A DNA stretch of 64,000 nucleotides from the NCBI GenBank assembly GCA_963775975.1, contig CAVZKX010000003.1, positions 1,364,001 to 1,428,000 on the forward strand, in the 5' to 3' direction. Shown in pieces: positions 54,387 through 62,715 of the stretch. The notes under the pieces are model-generated. The model made no database searches and was not told the origin of the DNA. It saw only the letters and a list, made by a program, of their open reading frames with translations. How positions within the stretch are numbered: position 1 is the stretch's first letter; each line of letters opens with the position of its first letter. The stretch is from JANXQG01 sp963775975. Its GTDB lineage: Bacteria > Planctomycetota > Planctomycetia > Pirellulales > Thermoguttaceae. The translations under genes and the position numbers were made by a program.

Positions 54387-55652
54387 CACTTCCCTCCTCC
54401 GTTCGCAAGCGACTGCCGCGCGTTGGCACGGCTATTCGAGAAATCATTAGGCACTGGCGGCGCACTTGGATTTGCCGGCACTGCAGCGGGATCGGAGGTT
54501 AGGATCAGCCCCGTCGCTGGGTCAATCGAAACCCACAGGCTGTTGAAATCGTTGATGTTTGCGTCAGACTGATTGGGCGGATTAACCTTCTTGCGCATTC
54601 CGACGAGAAGATAAATGGGAGTTGTCGGGACGGCCGCCTGATAAACATTTCCGGAGCCGGTTGGGTTTGGTTGTTGCACGTAGGTGCGGTCAACGGTGCC
54701 GTCTGGCGCAAACATGATTGTTGGCGGGTTGGTCGGCAGAGGGGTCGCCCACGTGGGCGGACTCGTGCCAACGGGATCATATCCGGACGCGGTCAAGTCG
54801 ATAGCAGTAGTCCCGGGAAGCTGCAACGCGGTGGTGGCCGATTTCGTCGGCCAGCGGCGGATTTTGTATGGCACGCGAACGTCGGCTGTAAGGAACGTAG
54901 GCAGTTCGCCATGCGGAGACGTCCAGATAGACGAAAAGGCAGGGGACCGACTGACCTGCCGTGGTCGTAAGCGTGGTCGGCTGCGCGACCGAAGACGAAT
55001 TGAACTTGTTAAGGGCTGTGCTCGTGCCCGGCGCGATCCCGTTGCTATTTGTCGGCGCGACGATATACCAAAAGCCCTGATAGCCAAGTTGTATTTGATC
55101 ACCGGGGTAAAGTGGAATCGACGGCCAATTATCGAATTGAATGGGCACGATGGCGAACTGCCCGTTTGGTCCGACGGCGGTAGGAAACGAAGTTCCATTG
55201 GCTTTGCCGGCGAGGGTCAACGCTGCGCCGTTTGCAAAATCTCCTCCGAAGAGCGGAGGCGTCTCCACCTGAGTCAACGTCATCGAGCAGCCGTTTTCGC
55301 TGGGGAGCGGCTCAATCATTACGCCGCAGCTTCGGCCGCTCGACATGGCCTGGTTCCGCGCGGTGCTCAGATAAAGCTGGACGACGCGAGCCGCCTCGCG
55401 GATCTTGGAGTGATCCATCATCGGCTTCAGCCGCGGCACGAAGATTGCCGCCGCGAAGAGAATTATGGCCACCACGACCAGGAGCTCGATAAGCGTCATG
55501 CCGCGGCGGCCTTTGGAGTGCGAAGGCTTGCCGTCGCTTTTCATAACGCATGGAACGAACGTCGGCTTATGGGCCACCAACGTGCTTTCGGCCGCGTGAA
55601 AAAGCGTTGGCAAGCCAACGCACTCCAAAGATTTGAGATTTGCAATCGCCAT
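54386..55652 (-). CDS. Pseudopilin C (GspH/GspG-like) with long leader and one frameshift
   Basis: About 422 codons. ATG at 55650-55652, 4 bases after the stop of pseudopilin B, so it is translationally linked; an inner ATG at 55542-55544 (MKSDGKPSHSKGRRG) would give a more usual leader but has no ribosome site. With the outer start the leader is 51 residues and includes a palindrome-encoded stretch (LECVGLPTLFHAAES). Cleavage at RRG/MTLIELLVVVAIILFAAA. The mature part carries helix 1 (KIREAARVVQLYLSTARNQAM), typical of GspH. An extra base near 54,915-54,925 shifts the frame; the restored reading runs through SPHGELPTFLTADVRVPYK to the stop at 54,386. Confidence 0.8.
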
Positions 55653-55656
55653 GGCG

Positions 55657-56874
55657 TCACTTCTGCTCCATATGGTGATTGGTTACTAAGGGAACGCCAC
55701 CGGTGGGGAGGATCGAACCGACCGTTCCACTCGAAGTCAAATAGGGCGAACCGTAAGGATCAACCCAGGGTGCGGTGGCCGGCGCGGCAGTCCAGTTAAT
55801 TGTGATGTCACCTGTCACCTTGCCATTCCCCAAGGCAATTCCATAGTCGTCAACGCCATTCGTCTTGCCGAGAACTCCGGCAAAAATCAGCGGGTACAAC
55901 TGGTACGCGGCCTTGAGATTTCGGTAGGGAGATGGTGGGCTGACTGGTTGGCTACTCGGGCCATTTTGAATAAACGTCGGATCGAAAGGATCGTGATGGA
56001 GATTCGGAGCATTAGGATTGGCGGCGCTTGGCGTATCATCGATCTGAATGTCCGACCACGCCGTCGCCCCCGGTGCCCAGCGGAGGAATCCGATTGGATT
56101 GCCCCAGCCGTCGACAAAACACTTCCAACCGTCCTTGTCAACGTCGGCGATTTCTTCGCCGCGGAAAAGCGACTTAGCCTCAGGCATCGCCGTCATTACC
56201 CACATATAAAGGCACTTGGCTTGCTGGTGGTCAGGTTGTAGATTCGCTCTGTTGGCAAAGTATTTGCTGAAGTAGACTCGTTGTAACGCCGGTGACTGTA
56301 GCCCGGAAACTTTCGGCGGGGCAATTACAGGCGGCGACGCGGTGGTGTTTGCAATGTCCGTCCAGCGGTCGGGCATTTCCATCCGCATCAGGTCGCGAAT
56401 GGCGTTCATGCGGTAATTGGCAACCACGTTGGGGTTCTGGCCCGACATGTTCAGCGGAATCCGCCGCGTGCGATACGACTCGTAGCGCTTCATCACCAGG
56501 TCGTTGATCTTAACGATCGTGGACTTGGTGGCTTCCAGCTTGCCGCGTTCGCGGGCCTTGGCCATCGCGCCCAGCGCCATGCCGGCCAGCATCACGATGA
56601 TCGTGATCACGACCAGCAGCTCGACGATCGTGAAACCGCGGCGGCCGCGCGGCGACGATGGACGACGTTTGTCGCGTAGCGACGATTGCCGGTAGCCGTG
56701 GGTTTCAACCCACGGACGACGCGGCCCGGCGGGCATGGCGTCGCGTAGCGACGCTTGAAGGTTCAGCCGTCGCTCCGCGACGGACGGGCAATCCGGCGAC
56801 CGCAACGGCGGGTTAAAACCCGCCGCTACCGTCATGCCGTCGCTCCGCGACGAAGACATTTCGCTCGTTTTCAT
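55657..56874 (-). CDS. Pseudopilin B (GspG/major-pilin-like), leader invaded by palindromes
   Basis: 405 residues. ATG at 56872-56874 has GAGGAG 8 bases upstream. The leader is 80 residues (MKTSEMSSSRSDGMTVAAGF and on), while type IV leaders usually have 5-30; it is encoded by at least five short palindromes at 56,672-56,852. Cleavage at RGRRG/FTIVELLVVITIIVMLAG with Glu5 present. The mature part has a long helix (MAKARERGKLEATKSTIVKI) and then a globular domain (FFRGEEIADVDKDGWKCFVD) that includes a DVDKDGWK box reminiscent of GspG calcium sites, although placement is uncertain. The frame is intact. Confidence 0.85.
   Translation of the reverse strand: MKTSEMSSSRSDGMTVAAGFNPPLRSPDCPSVAERRLNLQASLRDAMPAGPRRPWVETHGYRQSSLRDKRRPSSPRGRRGFTIVELLVVITIIVMLAGMALGAMAKARERGKLEATKSTIVKINDLVMKRYESYRTRRIPLNMSGQNPNVVANYRMNAIRDLMRMEMPDRWTDIANTTASPPVIAPPKVSGLQSPALQRVYFSKYFANRANLQPDHQQAKCLYMWVMTAMPEAKSLFRGEEIADVDKDGWKCFVDGWGNPIGFLRWAPGATAWSDIQIDDTPSAANPNAPNLHHDPFDPTFIQNGPSSQPVSPPSPYRNLKAAYQLYPLIFAGVLGKTNGVDDYGIALGNGKVTGDITINWTAAPATAPWVDPYGSPYLTSSGTVGSILPTGGVPLVTNHHMEQK
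56672..56852. repeat. Cluster of REP-like palindromes inside the pseudopilin B leader
   Basis: Palindromes seen on the plus strand: GTCGCGTAGCGAC (about 56,672), CCGTGGGTTTCAACCCACGG (about 56,696), GTCGCGTAGCGAC (about 56,740), CCGTCGCTCCGCGACGG (about 56,768), GGCGGGTTAAAACCCGCC (about 56,804) and CCGTCGCTCCGCGACG (about 56,835). All are in coding frame with no stop. Confidence 0.85.
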
Positions 56875-56899
56875 GGTCCTCTCTCCTCGCCTGCGCGCC

Positions 56900-58027
56900 T
56901 CACTTCACGTCGTTGCCCACAGTCGGTCCTTGTGTGAAGTTCGTCATGTCGTCGACGCCGGTGGACGGATTGTAGTTCAATCCGCTGGGATATTGCGGAG
57001 GATTGCTGCCGACCGGACTGCCGCCAGTCGTCCCACCGTAGATTCCGTCCAGTCCCGGGCAGAGCAGTTGGAACGACTGCGGATTGACGAACGTTGGGGG
57101 AGTGCTCGCAGGCGCCGTCGAATCGACGTAAGGCTGGCAATTCAGGACAGTCACCGACCCTTGCATATACAAGTTTGACTCCACCCACGACCACGCCTGC
57201 TGGACCGCGATTTGGGTTGGTGAGGTTGTATATACCGACGCCTTCGGCGGGGGATTGGTTGGCAGCGGCACTGCCTTGTAATAGAGATACGGCATGTAAG
57301 TGCCGCTGGTCATGTCCTTGCCGTTGGGCGGATAATACTGGTAGAGGTTGTAAAAGACGCCGGTGCTGGGGGTTAGCCCGGACTTGTTAGTATTAGCGGT
57401 TTGGTTGATGCGCGTCCTGTCGAACTCGAGAATCACCGGCGTACGGCTTTGGCTCGGCGAAGCGGCTGGTGTAAGCTGATCAAAGGGATCGGCCGGATTG
57501 GCGCTGAAGCCTATGAAGTGCGGATTTGATGAAGCGTCCTGCGCCCCGCCTAGCCAGAAGCAGAGCGCCGTGTCGGGAGTGAACTTCGGGTACTTGAGCG
57601 TTGACCCCCAGGCCGCCCGCGGCCAGGCCGCCTTGCAGAATTGCTGGAGATCGGCCTGGTTCGTCCCGTCGGGCGGGTACTGCCCGTTGCCGATCGAGGT
57701 CTTGAAATTTTCCAAGGCGTTGACGAGCTGCGTCATGTCGGACTTGACGACGGTTTTCTTGGCGCTGGTCTTGGCGGCCATCACGGCCGGCAGGAGCAGG
57801 CCCACCAACATGCCGATGATCGCGATGACCACGAGCACCTCCACAAGCGTGAAGCCGGCGGAGCCGGTGACGCCGTGACGGGAGCGGGGATTGCAAATTG
57901 AAAATTGAAAATTGAAAATTGAAAATTGGGAGCGACGACCGGCGGTGCTCTCAGCTTCAAACTCGCACTTCTCATTCAATTTGCATTTTGCATTTTGCAT
58001 TTTGCATTTTTCAATCATTGGTTTCAT
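56900..58027 (-). CDS. Pseudopilin A (GspG-like) with heptamer-encoded leader
   Basis: 375 residues. ATG at 58025-58027 has AAGGA 10 bases upstream. No other start codon lies between the repeats and the cleavage site, so the 58-residue leader must be translated: KCKMQNAKCKLNEKCEF (from GCATTTT heptamers) and QFSIFNFQFSI (from AAATTGA heptamers). Cleavage at GSAG/FTLVEVLVVIAIIGMLVGLL with Glu5. The mature domain starts with a long helix (VKSDMTQLVNALENFKTSIG) and YPPDGTNQADL, the usual GspG-type N-terminal layout, followed by about 230 residues of unrecognised globular sequence. It is the first pilin after PilC. Confidence 0.85.
   Translation of the reverse strand: MKPMIEKCKMQNAKCKLNEKCEFEAESTAGRRSQFSIFNFQFSICNPRSRHGVTGSAGFTLVEVLVVIAIIGMLVGLLLPAVMAAKTSAKKTVVKSDMTQLVNALENFKTSIGNGQYPPDGTNQADLQQFCKAAWPRAAWGSTLKYPKFTPDTALCFWLGGAQDASSNPHFIGFSANPADPFDQLTPAASPSQSRTPVILEFDRTRINQTANTNKSGLTPSTGVFYNLYQYYPPNGKDMTSGTYMPYLYYKAVPLPTNPPPKASVYTTSPTQIAVQQAWSWVESNLYMQGSVTVLNCQPYVDSTAPASTPPTFVNPQSFQLLCPGLDGIYGGTTGGSPVGSNPPQYPSGLNYNPSTGVDDMTNFTQGPTVGNDVK
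57894..58012. repeat. AAATTGA and GCATTTT heptamer arrays inside the pseudopilin A leader
   Basis: 57894-57928: five AAATTGA-type units. About 57,981-58,012: four GCATTTT units plus edges. The two are partly complementary (both A/T-rich, 7-base period, opposite purine bias). They lie within codons 5-45 of pseudopilin A. Confidence 0.85.
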
Positions 58028-58046
58028 TTTTTCGGTCCTTCTGCCA

Positions 58047-58117
58047 AGTACTGAGTACTCAGTACTAAGTGTTGAGTTCTAAGCCCTAACTCCTAACTTC
58101 TAACTCCTAACTCCTTC
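58047..58117. repeat. Degenerate 7-base array between PilC and pseudopilin A
   Basis: About ten units in phase: AGTACTG, AGTACTC, AGTACTA, AGTGTTG, AGTTCTA, AGCCCTA, ACTCCTA, ACTTCTA, ACTCCTA, ACTCCTT. The sequence drifts gradually from AGTACTN to ACTCCTA while keeping the 7-base register. Confidence 0.8.
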
Positions 58118-58120
58118 GCA

Positions 58121-59591
58121 TCACTTTCCACTGCTAAGATTCTGGATCATGTCGATGAGCGGCATGAACAGCGCGATGACGATGAAGCCGACGATGCCGC
58201 CGAGCGTGATGATCAAGAGCGGTTCCATCAAGGCCGTGAGGCTCTCGGTGAGCACGGCCACTTCTTCGTCGTAGGTATCGGCAACTTTGTAAAGCATTGT
58301 GTCCAGTTCGCCCGTCTCCTCGCCCACGTCGACCATGTTGACGACCATGTCGTCGAGGATGGGGTTCCGCAGGCGATAGCCCATGAAGCCGGCGATCATT
58401 GCGGCGACCATCGCGCCGAGGACCATGCAGGGCGCGAGGAAAAACATCACCGCCGGCGCCTTGAAGCCGAAGTCGATGCCCGGTATGATTTGCGCGAGGA
58501 TAAAGCCGATCATGTACGCGACGGGGAAGATCATCACGCCGAGCATGGCAATGGCGGGCATGGCGGTCTTGCTCCTGAGCACGAAGGCGTTTTCCTTCAT
58601 CGGCTTGGCGATCGATTCGCCCTCGCGGATCGAGTCGTAGACCTGGCCGAACAGCGTTTCGAAGGCGGCGTTGCCCGAGGTTTCCTTGGTAATGTGCAAA
58701 GCCTCCAAGATCGGCACGCCGCTGGCCACGAGCGTGCCGAGCGTGCGCATGGTGCGGGCGACGATGTCTTTTTCCATGAGCTGGCCGAAGATCGGCACTT
58801 TGATCTTGAAATAGTCCCAGCCGACCCGCCCCAGGGGGAACCGCCGCATGAGCTTAAGATAGAGCCAATAACCGATGGGAATGGCGGGCAGGAGGAACCA
58901 GTAGGCCTTCACTATATCCGCCGCGTTGATTAACATTTGCGTCATGGCGGGCAGCTTCATGCCGAAGTCTTTGAAGATCTTCTGGAAGTTGGGCACGATC
59001 TGCAGCATGATGAAGAGCAGGATGCCGACGGCGAAGGTGACGACGAAGATCGGGTAGACCATCGCACCGCGGACCTTGCGCTTGAGCGACTGGGCGCGTT
59101 CCTGGAACTCGGCGAGCCGCTTGAGGATGACTTCCAGCGCGCCGCCGGCCTCGCCCGCCTTGATCATGTTGATGTAGAGGCGATTGAAGGCCTTGGGCGA
59201 CTTGGCCATCGCTTCGGAGAGCGTGGCGCCGCCTTCGATTTCCTCGCAGACGTCGATGAGCGAGTTTTTCGAGCGCGCCGGGCTTGGACTGGTGTTCGAG
59301 GATTTTGAGGCTGCGGAGGATGGGCAGGCCGGCTTCCTGCAAGATCGACAACTGGCGGGTGAAGGTGGTGAGCGTCTTCGAGTTGACGCCGCCCATCGTG
59401 AAGTTTTTGCCCTTGTTGGCGCCGGCCTTTTTCTCGGCCGCGCCCTTGCGGGCCTTTTTCAGGGCGATCTTGGTGATGAAGTAGCCCTGCTTCTTGATCG
59501 TTTCCTGGGCCTTGTCCTGATCGTCGGCCTCGATCGTATCCCGGATTTCCTTTCCGGTTTTGTCCATCGCCTCGTATTGGAAGGTTGGCAT
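58121..59591 (-). CDS. pilC: Type IV pilus / type II secretion inner-membrane platform protein PilC/GspF (one frameshift)
   Basis: About 490 codons. ATG at 59589-59591 with GAAGGG 9 bases upstream. Opens MPTFQYEAMDKTGKEIRDTI, the usual GspF start, then an N-terminal T2SSF domain with TFTRQLSILQEAGLPILRSL, membrane helix VVTFAVGILLFIMLQIVP, a second T2SSF domain with RTLGTLVASGVPILEAL, and helices ending in ALMEPLLIITLGGIVGFIVI. It forms the core on which pilins are extracted from the membrane, driven by the PilB ATPases. An extra A (TTTTT on plus at 59,265-59,269) breaks the frame; with four the reading is ENSLIDVCEEIEGGATLSEA. Fragments: 58854-59591 and 58121-59209. Confidence 0.9.
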
Positions 59592-59608
59592 GGTAGTGGC
59601 CCTTCGGG

Positions 59609-59694
59609 AGTACTTAGTACTTAGTTCTTAGCGTTTGATTGTTAATGTAAACCTCTAAGTCCTAAGACCTAAGTCCTAAGACCTAAGACCTTTT
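59609..59694. repeat. Inverted ACTTAGT / CTAAGNC heptamer arrays before PilC
   Basis: 59609-59632 carries AGTACTT, AGTACTT, AGTTCTT and AG; 59653-59694 carries TAAGTCC, TAAGACC, TAAGTCC, TAAGACC, TAAGACC. The arms are in opposite orientation and share CTAAG, so a loose hairpin is possible. It fills the spacer between PilB-1 and PilC. Confidence 0.75.
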
Positions 59695-59696
59695 CA

Positions 59697-61409
59697 CTAT
59701 TCGTGTACCGTTTCTCGCACCACTTCATCAATTGACGTCACCCCGGCATAAACTTTTTCCAGCCCAGCGAGGCGCAGCGACCGCATGCCGGTCTGTAGGG
59801 CCACATCCCGCAATTGCTCGGTCGAGCAGCCGCGGTTGATCAATTCGCGGAGCTGGTCGTTCATGGGCATGAACTCGTAAAGGCCGCTGCGGCCCTTCAT
59901 GCCCGTGTTGTTGCACACCTGGCAGCCTCGGCCGCGATAGAACTTTTTATCCAATACGTCGTCCGGCGAAAGGTCCAACTGGGCCAGCGTTTCCGTGCTG
60001 GGCACGGTCTGTTCGCGGCAGTTGGAGCAAATCTTGCGGACCAGTCGCTGTGCAAGCACAGCCTCCAGAGTGGCCGTGAGCAAAAACGGCGGCACGCCCA
60101 TATCGCGGAGGCGGGTGATCGAGCTGGGGGCGTCGTTGGTGTGCAGCGTGCTGAAGACCATGTGCCCGGTGAGCGAGGCCTGCACGGCGATCTCGGCCGT
60201 TTCCAGATCGCGAATCTCGCCGACGAGGATCTTGTCCGGATCTTGCCGCAAGATCGAGCGCAGGCACTGCGCGAACGTGTTGCCGATGCCCGCGTCGATG
60301 GGGATCTGCACGATGCCCTCGATCTCGTACTCGACCGGGTCCTCGGTGGTGATCAGCTTGTCCTCGATGACGTTGAGCTCGTTCAATGCGGCGTAGAGCG
60401 TAGTCGTTTTGCCGGAGCCGGTCGGCCCGGTGACCAGCACGATGCCGTTGGGGCGGCGGATCACTTCGCGGAAGGCGGCCAGCGTGATGTCTCCCATGCC
60501 GACCACGCCCAAGTCGAGCATGACCACGCTGCGATCGAGCACGCGCATGACGACGCTCTCGCCGAACAGGGTGGGCAGGATGCTGACGCGGAGATCGACC
60601 GGGTGCCCGCCGACGGTGAGGCGGATGCGGCCGTCCTGCGGGATGCGGCGCTCGGCGATGTCGAGGTTCGCCATGACCTTGATGCGGGTCGTAATGGCGA
60701 AGGCCAGGTGGCGGGGCGGCGGCACCATTTCATAAAGCACGCCGTCGGCGCGGATGCGGATTTTGAACTCGTTCTCGAACGGTTCGAAGTGCAAGTCGCT
60801 GGCGTGGTCCTGAATGGCCATTAAGAGGACCATGTTCAGCAGCTTGCGGACCGGGGCGCTGTCGGCGAGGGCTTCGGCGCCAGTCAGGTCCAACGTGCCT
60901 TTTTCGGCCGCCTGGGCCGCCGCGGCCAGATCGGTATCGTGCTCCATATCGGCGATCAGCGTCTCCACGCTTTCACCGCCGGCGGCGTAGTATCGGCCCA
61001 GCGCCTTGAGGACGTCCTTTTCCGTGGCCGCGACCGCCCGCACCTCAAAGCCCAGGAACGTCCGCAACTCGTCGATCACGGAGAGCTTTTGCGGATCGCA
61101 CATGGCGACCGTCAGCACGTTTTCCTGGAAATCGACCGGCACGACACGATAGAGCTGGGCCATCGGCTCGGTGACTTTGGCCAGGACATGCGGCGGGATG
61201 ACCAGGTCGGTCAAGCTAACCACTTGCAGGCCCATTTGCTCGGCGAGCCCTTGCACGAGCTGCTCGTCGCTCAGCAGGCCCATGCCGATGGCCACCTGTC
61301 CGAACAGCTCGCTCGGCCGCTGCCGCTGCTCTTCGAGAATCGTCTTCACCCGATCTTCGCTGAGGAAGCCCAGGTCGACCAGGATTTGTCCGATGCGTCG
61401 CATTGCCAT
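59697..61409 (-). CDS. Type IV pilus assembly / type II secretion ATPase PilB/GspE (1)
   Basis: 570 residues, intact. N-terminal MshEN-like domain (MAMRRIGQILVDLGFLSEDR and LAEQMGLQVVSL), then the ATPase: DLHFEPFE, IRIRADGVLYE, IPQDGRIRL, Walker A VTGPTGSGKTTTLYAALN, Asp box TTEDPVEYEIEGIVQIP, Walker B ILRQDPDKILVGEIRDLETA, His box LTGHMVFSTLHTNDAP, and a four-cysteine zinc motif (KICSNCRE ... GCQVCNNTG). It powers pilin extraction. It lies between PilT and PilC and is one of two PilB/GspE copies in the window. Could be called gspE or pilB; the two systems cannot be separated here. Confidence 0.95.
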   Translation of the reverse strand: MAMRRIGQILVDLGFLSEDRVKTILEEQRQRPSELFGQVAIGMGLLSDEQLVQGLAEQMGLQVVSLTDLVIPPHVLAKVTEPMAQLYRVVPVDFQENVLTVAMCDPQKLSVIDELRTFLGFEVRAVAATEKDVLKALGRYYAAGGESVETLIADMEHDTDLAAAAQAAEKGTLDLTGAEALADSAPVRKLLNMVLLMAIQDHASDLHFEPFENEFKIRIRADGVLYEMVPPPRHLAFAITTRIKVMANLDIAERRIPQDGRIRLTVGGHPVDLRVSILPTLFGESVVMRVLDRSVVMLDLGVVGMGDITLAAFREVIRRPNGIVLVTGPTGSGKTTTLYAALNELNVIEDKLITTEDPVEYEIEGIVQIPIDAGIGNTFAQCLRSILRQDPDKILVGEIRDLETAEIAVQASLTGHMVFSTLHTNDAPSSITRLRDMGVPPFLLTATLEAVLAQRLVRKICSNCREQTVPSTETLAQLDLSPDDVLDKKFYRGRGCQVCNNTGMKGRSGLYEFMPMNDQLRELINRGCSTEQLRDVALQTGMRSLRLAGLEKVYAGVTSIDEVVRETVHE

Positions 61410-61467
61410 GTTAGGTATCTCTTTCGATCAATAGCGTTTTCTCAACTCTCCGCTCCGTGCTCTCCGC

Positions 61468-62572
61468 TTATATCGCCCCGTCCATATCGTCCTCGAAGAC
61501 TCCGCGTTCCGCCTTGGCCATCCGCGCGGCCAGGTCTTCGGCGTTGTTTGCGCGGTACAGCACTTCCTTCTTCTCCACAATGCCCGACTGCCAAAGCTTG
61601 AACATGTGGTCATCCAAGAGCTGCATGCCTTGCTTCTGCCCCGTCTGGATCGACGACGTGATGCGAAACGTCTTGTTTTCGCGAATCAGGTTGCCTATTG
61701 CGGGCGAAACAACGAGCATTTCGTACGCCGCCACGCGTCCGCCGCCGATCTTGGGCAAAAGCGACTGGGAAAGGATGCCGATGATGGAAGTCGACAACTG
61801 CGTTCGGATTTGCTCCTGCTGGCTCGTGGGGAAGACGTCGATAATTCGGTCCACGGTCTTAGCAGCGCCGGTGGTGTGCAGCGTGCCGAAGACGATGTGG
61901 CCGGTTTCGGCGGCGGTGATGGCCGCTTCGATCGTCTCCAGGTCGCGCATTTCGCCCACGAGGATGATGTCGGGGTCTTGCCGCAGTGCTCGGCGGATGC
62001 CCTCGGCAAACGACGGCACGTCAACGCCGATCTCGCGCTGGTTGACCGTGCATTTTTTGTGCGGGTGATAAAACTCGATCGGGTCTTCCAGCGTAATGAT
62101 GTGGTGCGGCACCGTATCGTTGAGATAGTCGATCGCCGCGGCCAGAGTGGTCGTCTTGCCCAGACCCCGTCGGCCCCGTCACCAACACCAGCCCGCGCGG
62201 CCGCATGATCATGTCCTTAAGCACTGGCGGCGTGCCAAGATCGGCAAAGCTGAGCAGCTTATTGGGAATCTGCCGCAGGACCATCCCCACACAGCCCTTC
62301 TGCTTGAAGATCGAGACGCGGAACCGCGCCAAGTCGCCAAACGCGAAGCCGAAGTCGGCACTGCCCTTTTCCTGCAACTCTTTCTGCGACCGCTCCGGAG
62401 CGATGCTCTTCATCAGGGCCACGGTATCTTCGGGCTCGAGAACCTTCGTTTCCAGCCGCTTCATGTGGCCGTCCATCCGCACCACGGGCGGTTGGCCGAC
62501 GGCGATATGAAGGTCGCTAACTTTGCGTTTAACGACCGTGTGCAGAAGTTTGTCGATTAGGACTGTGCCCAT
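61468..62572 (-). CDS. pilT: Twitching motility/retraction ATPase PilT (one frameshift in Walker A)
   Basis: About 367 residues. ATG at 62570-62572 (MGTVLIDKLLHTVVKRKVSD); a TTG two codons earlier is closer to AAAGG and is possible. PilT marks: VSDLHIAVGQPPVVRMDGHM, Asp box TLEDPIEFYHPHKKC with the typical two basic residues, QREIGVDVPSFAEGIRRALR, Walker B ILVGEMRDLETI, His box GHIVFGTLHT and a C-terminal AAYEML. It depolymerises pili by ATP hydrolysis, which suggests that the cluster makes retractable pili rather than only a secretion machine. An extra base at 62,162 falls within Walker A (GPTGSG/KTTT), so as sequenced the protein would be dead. Fragments 62021-62578 and 61468-62112. Confidence 0.9.
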
Positions 62573-62715
62573 CGCCAATGGAGCCTTTATTGCTGCGGGT
62601 CCGCTTGCCCTTGGCCCTGAGCGTTATGATTATTCGCTCGTGGATTAAAAAAGCCAGTTTTTGCCACTTATGCAGTGCGCCAAGGGATTCTTGCCGCGTT
62701 TGCCTTACAGACCTA

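Noticed and set aside
61020..61409. Separate gene for the N-terminal part of PilB-1
   Set aside because: The MshEN-like domain is continuous with the ATPase in one intact frame.
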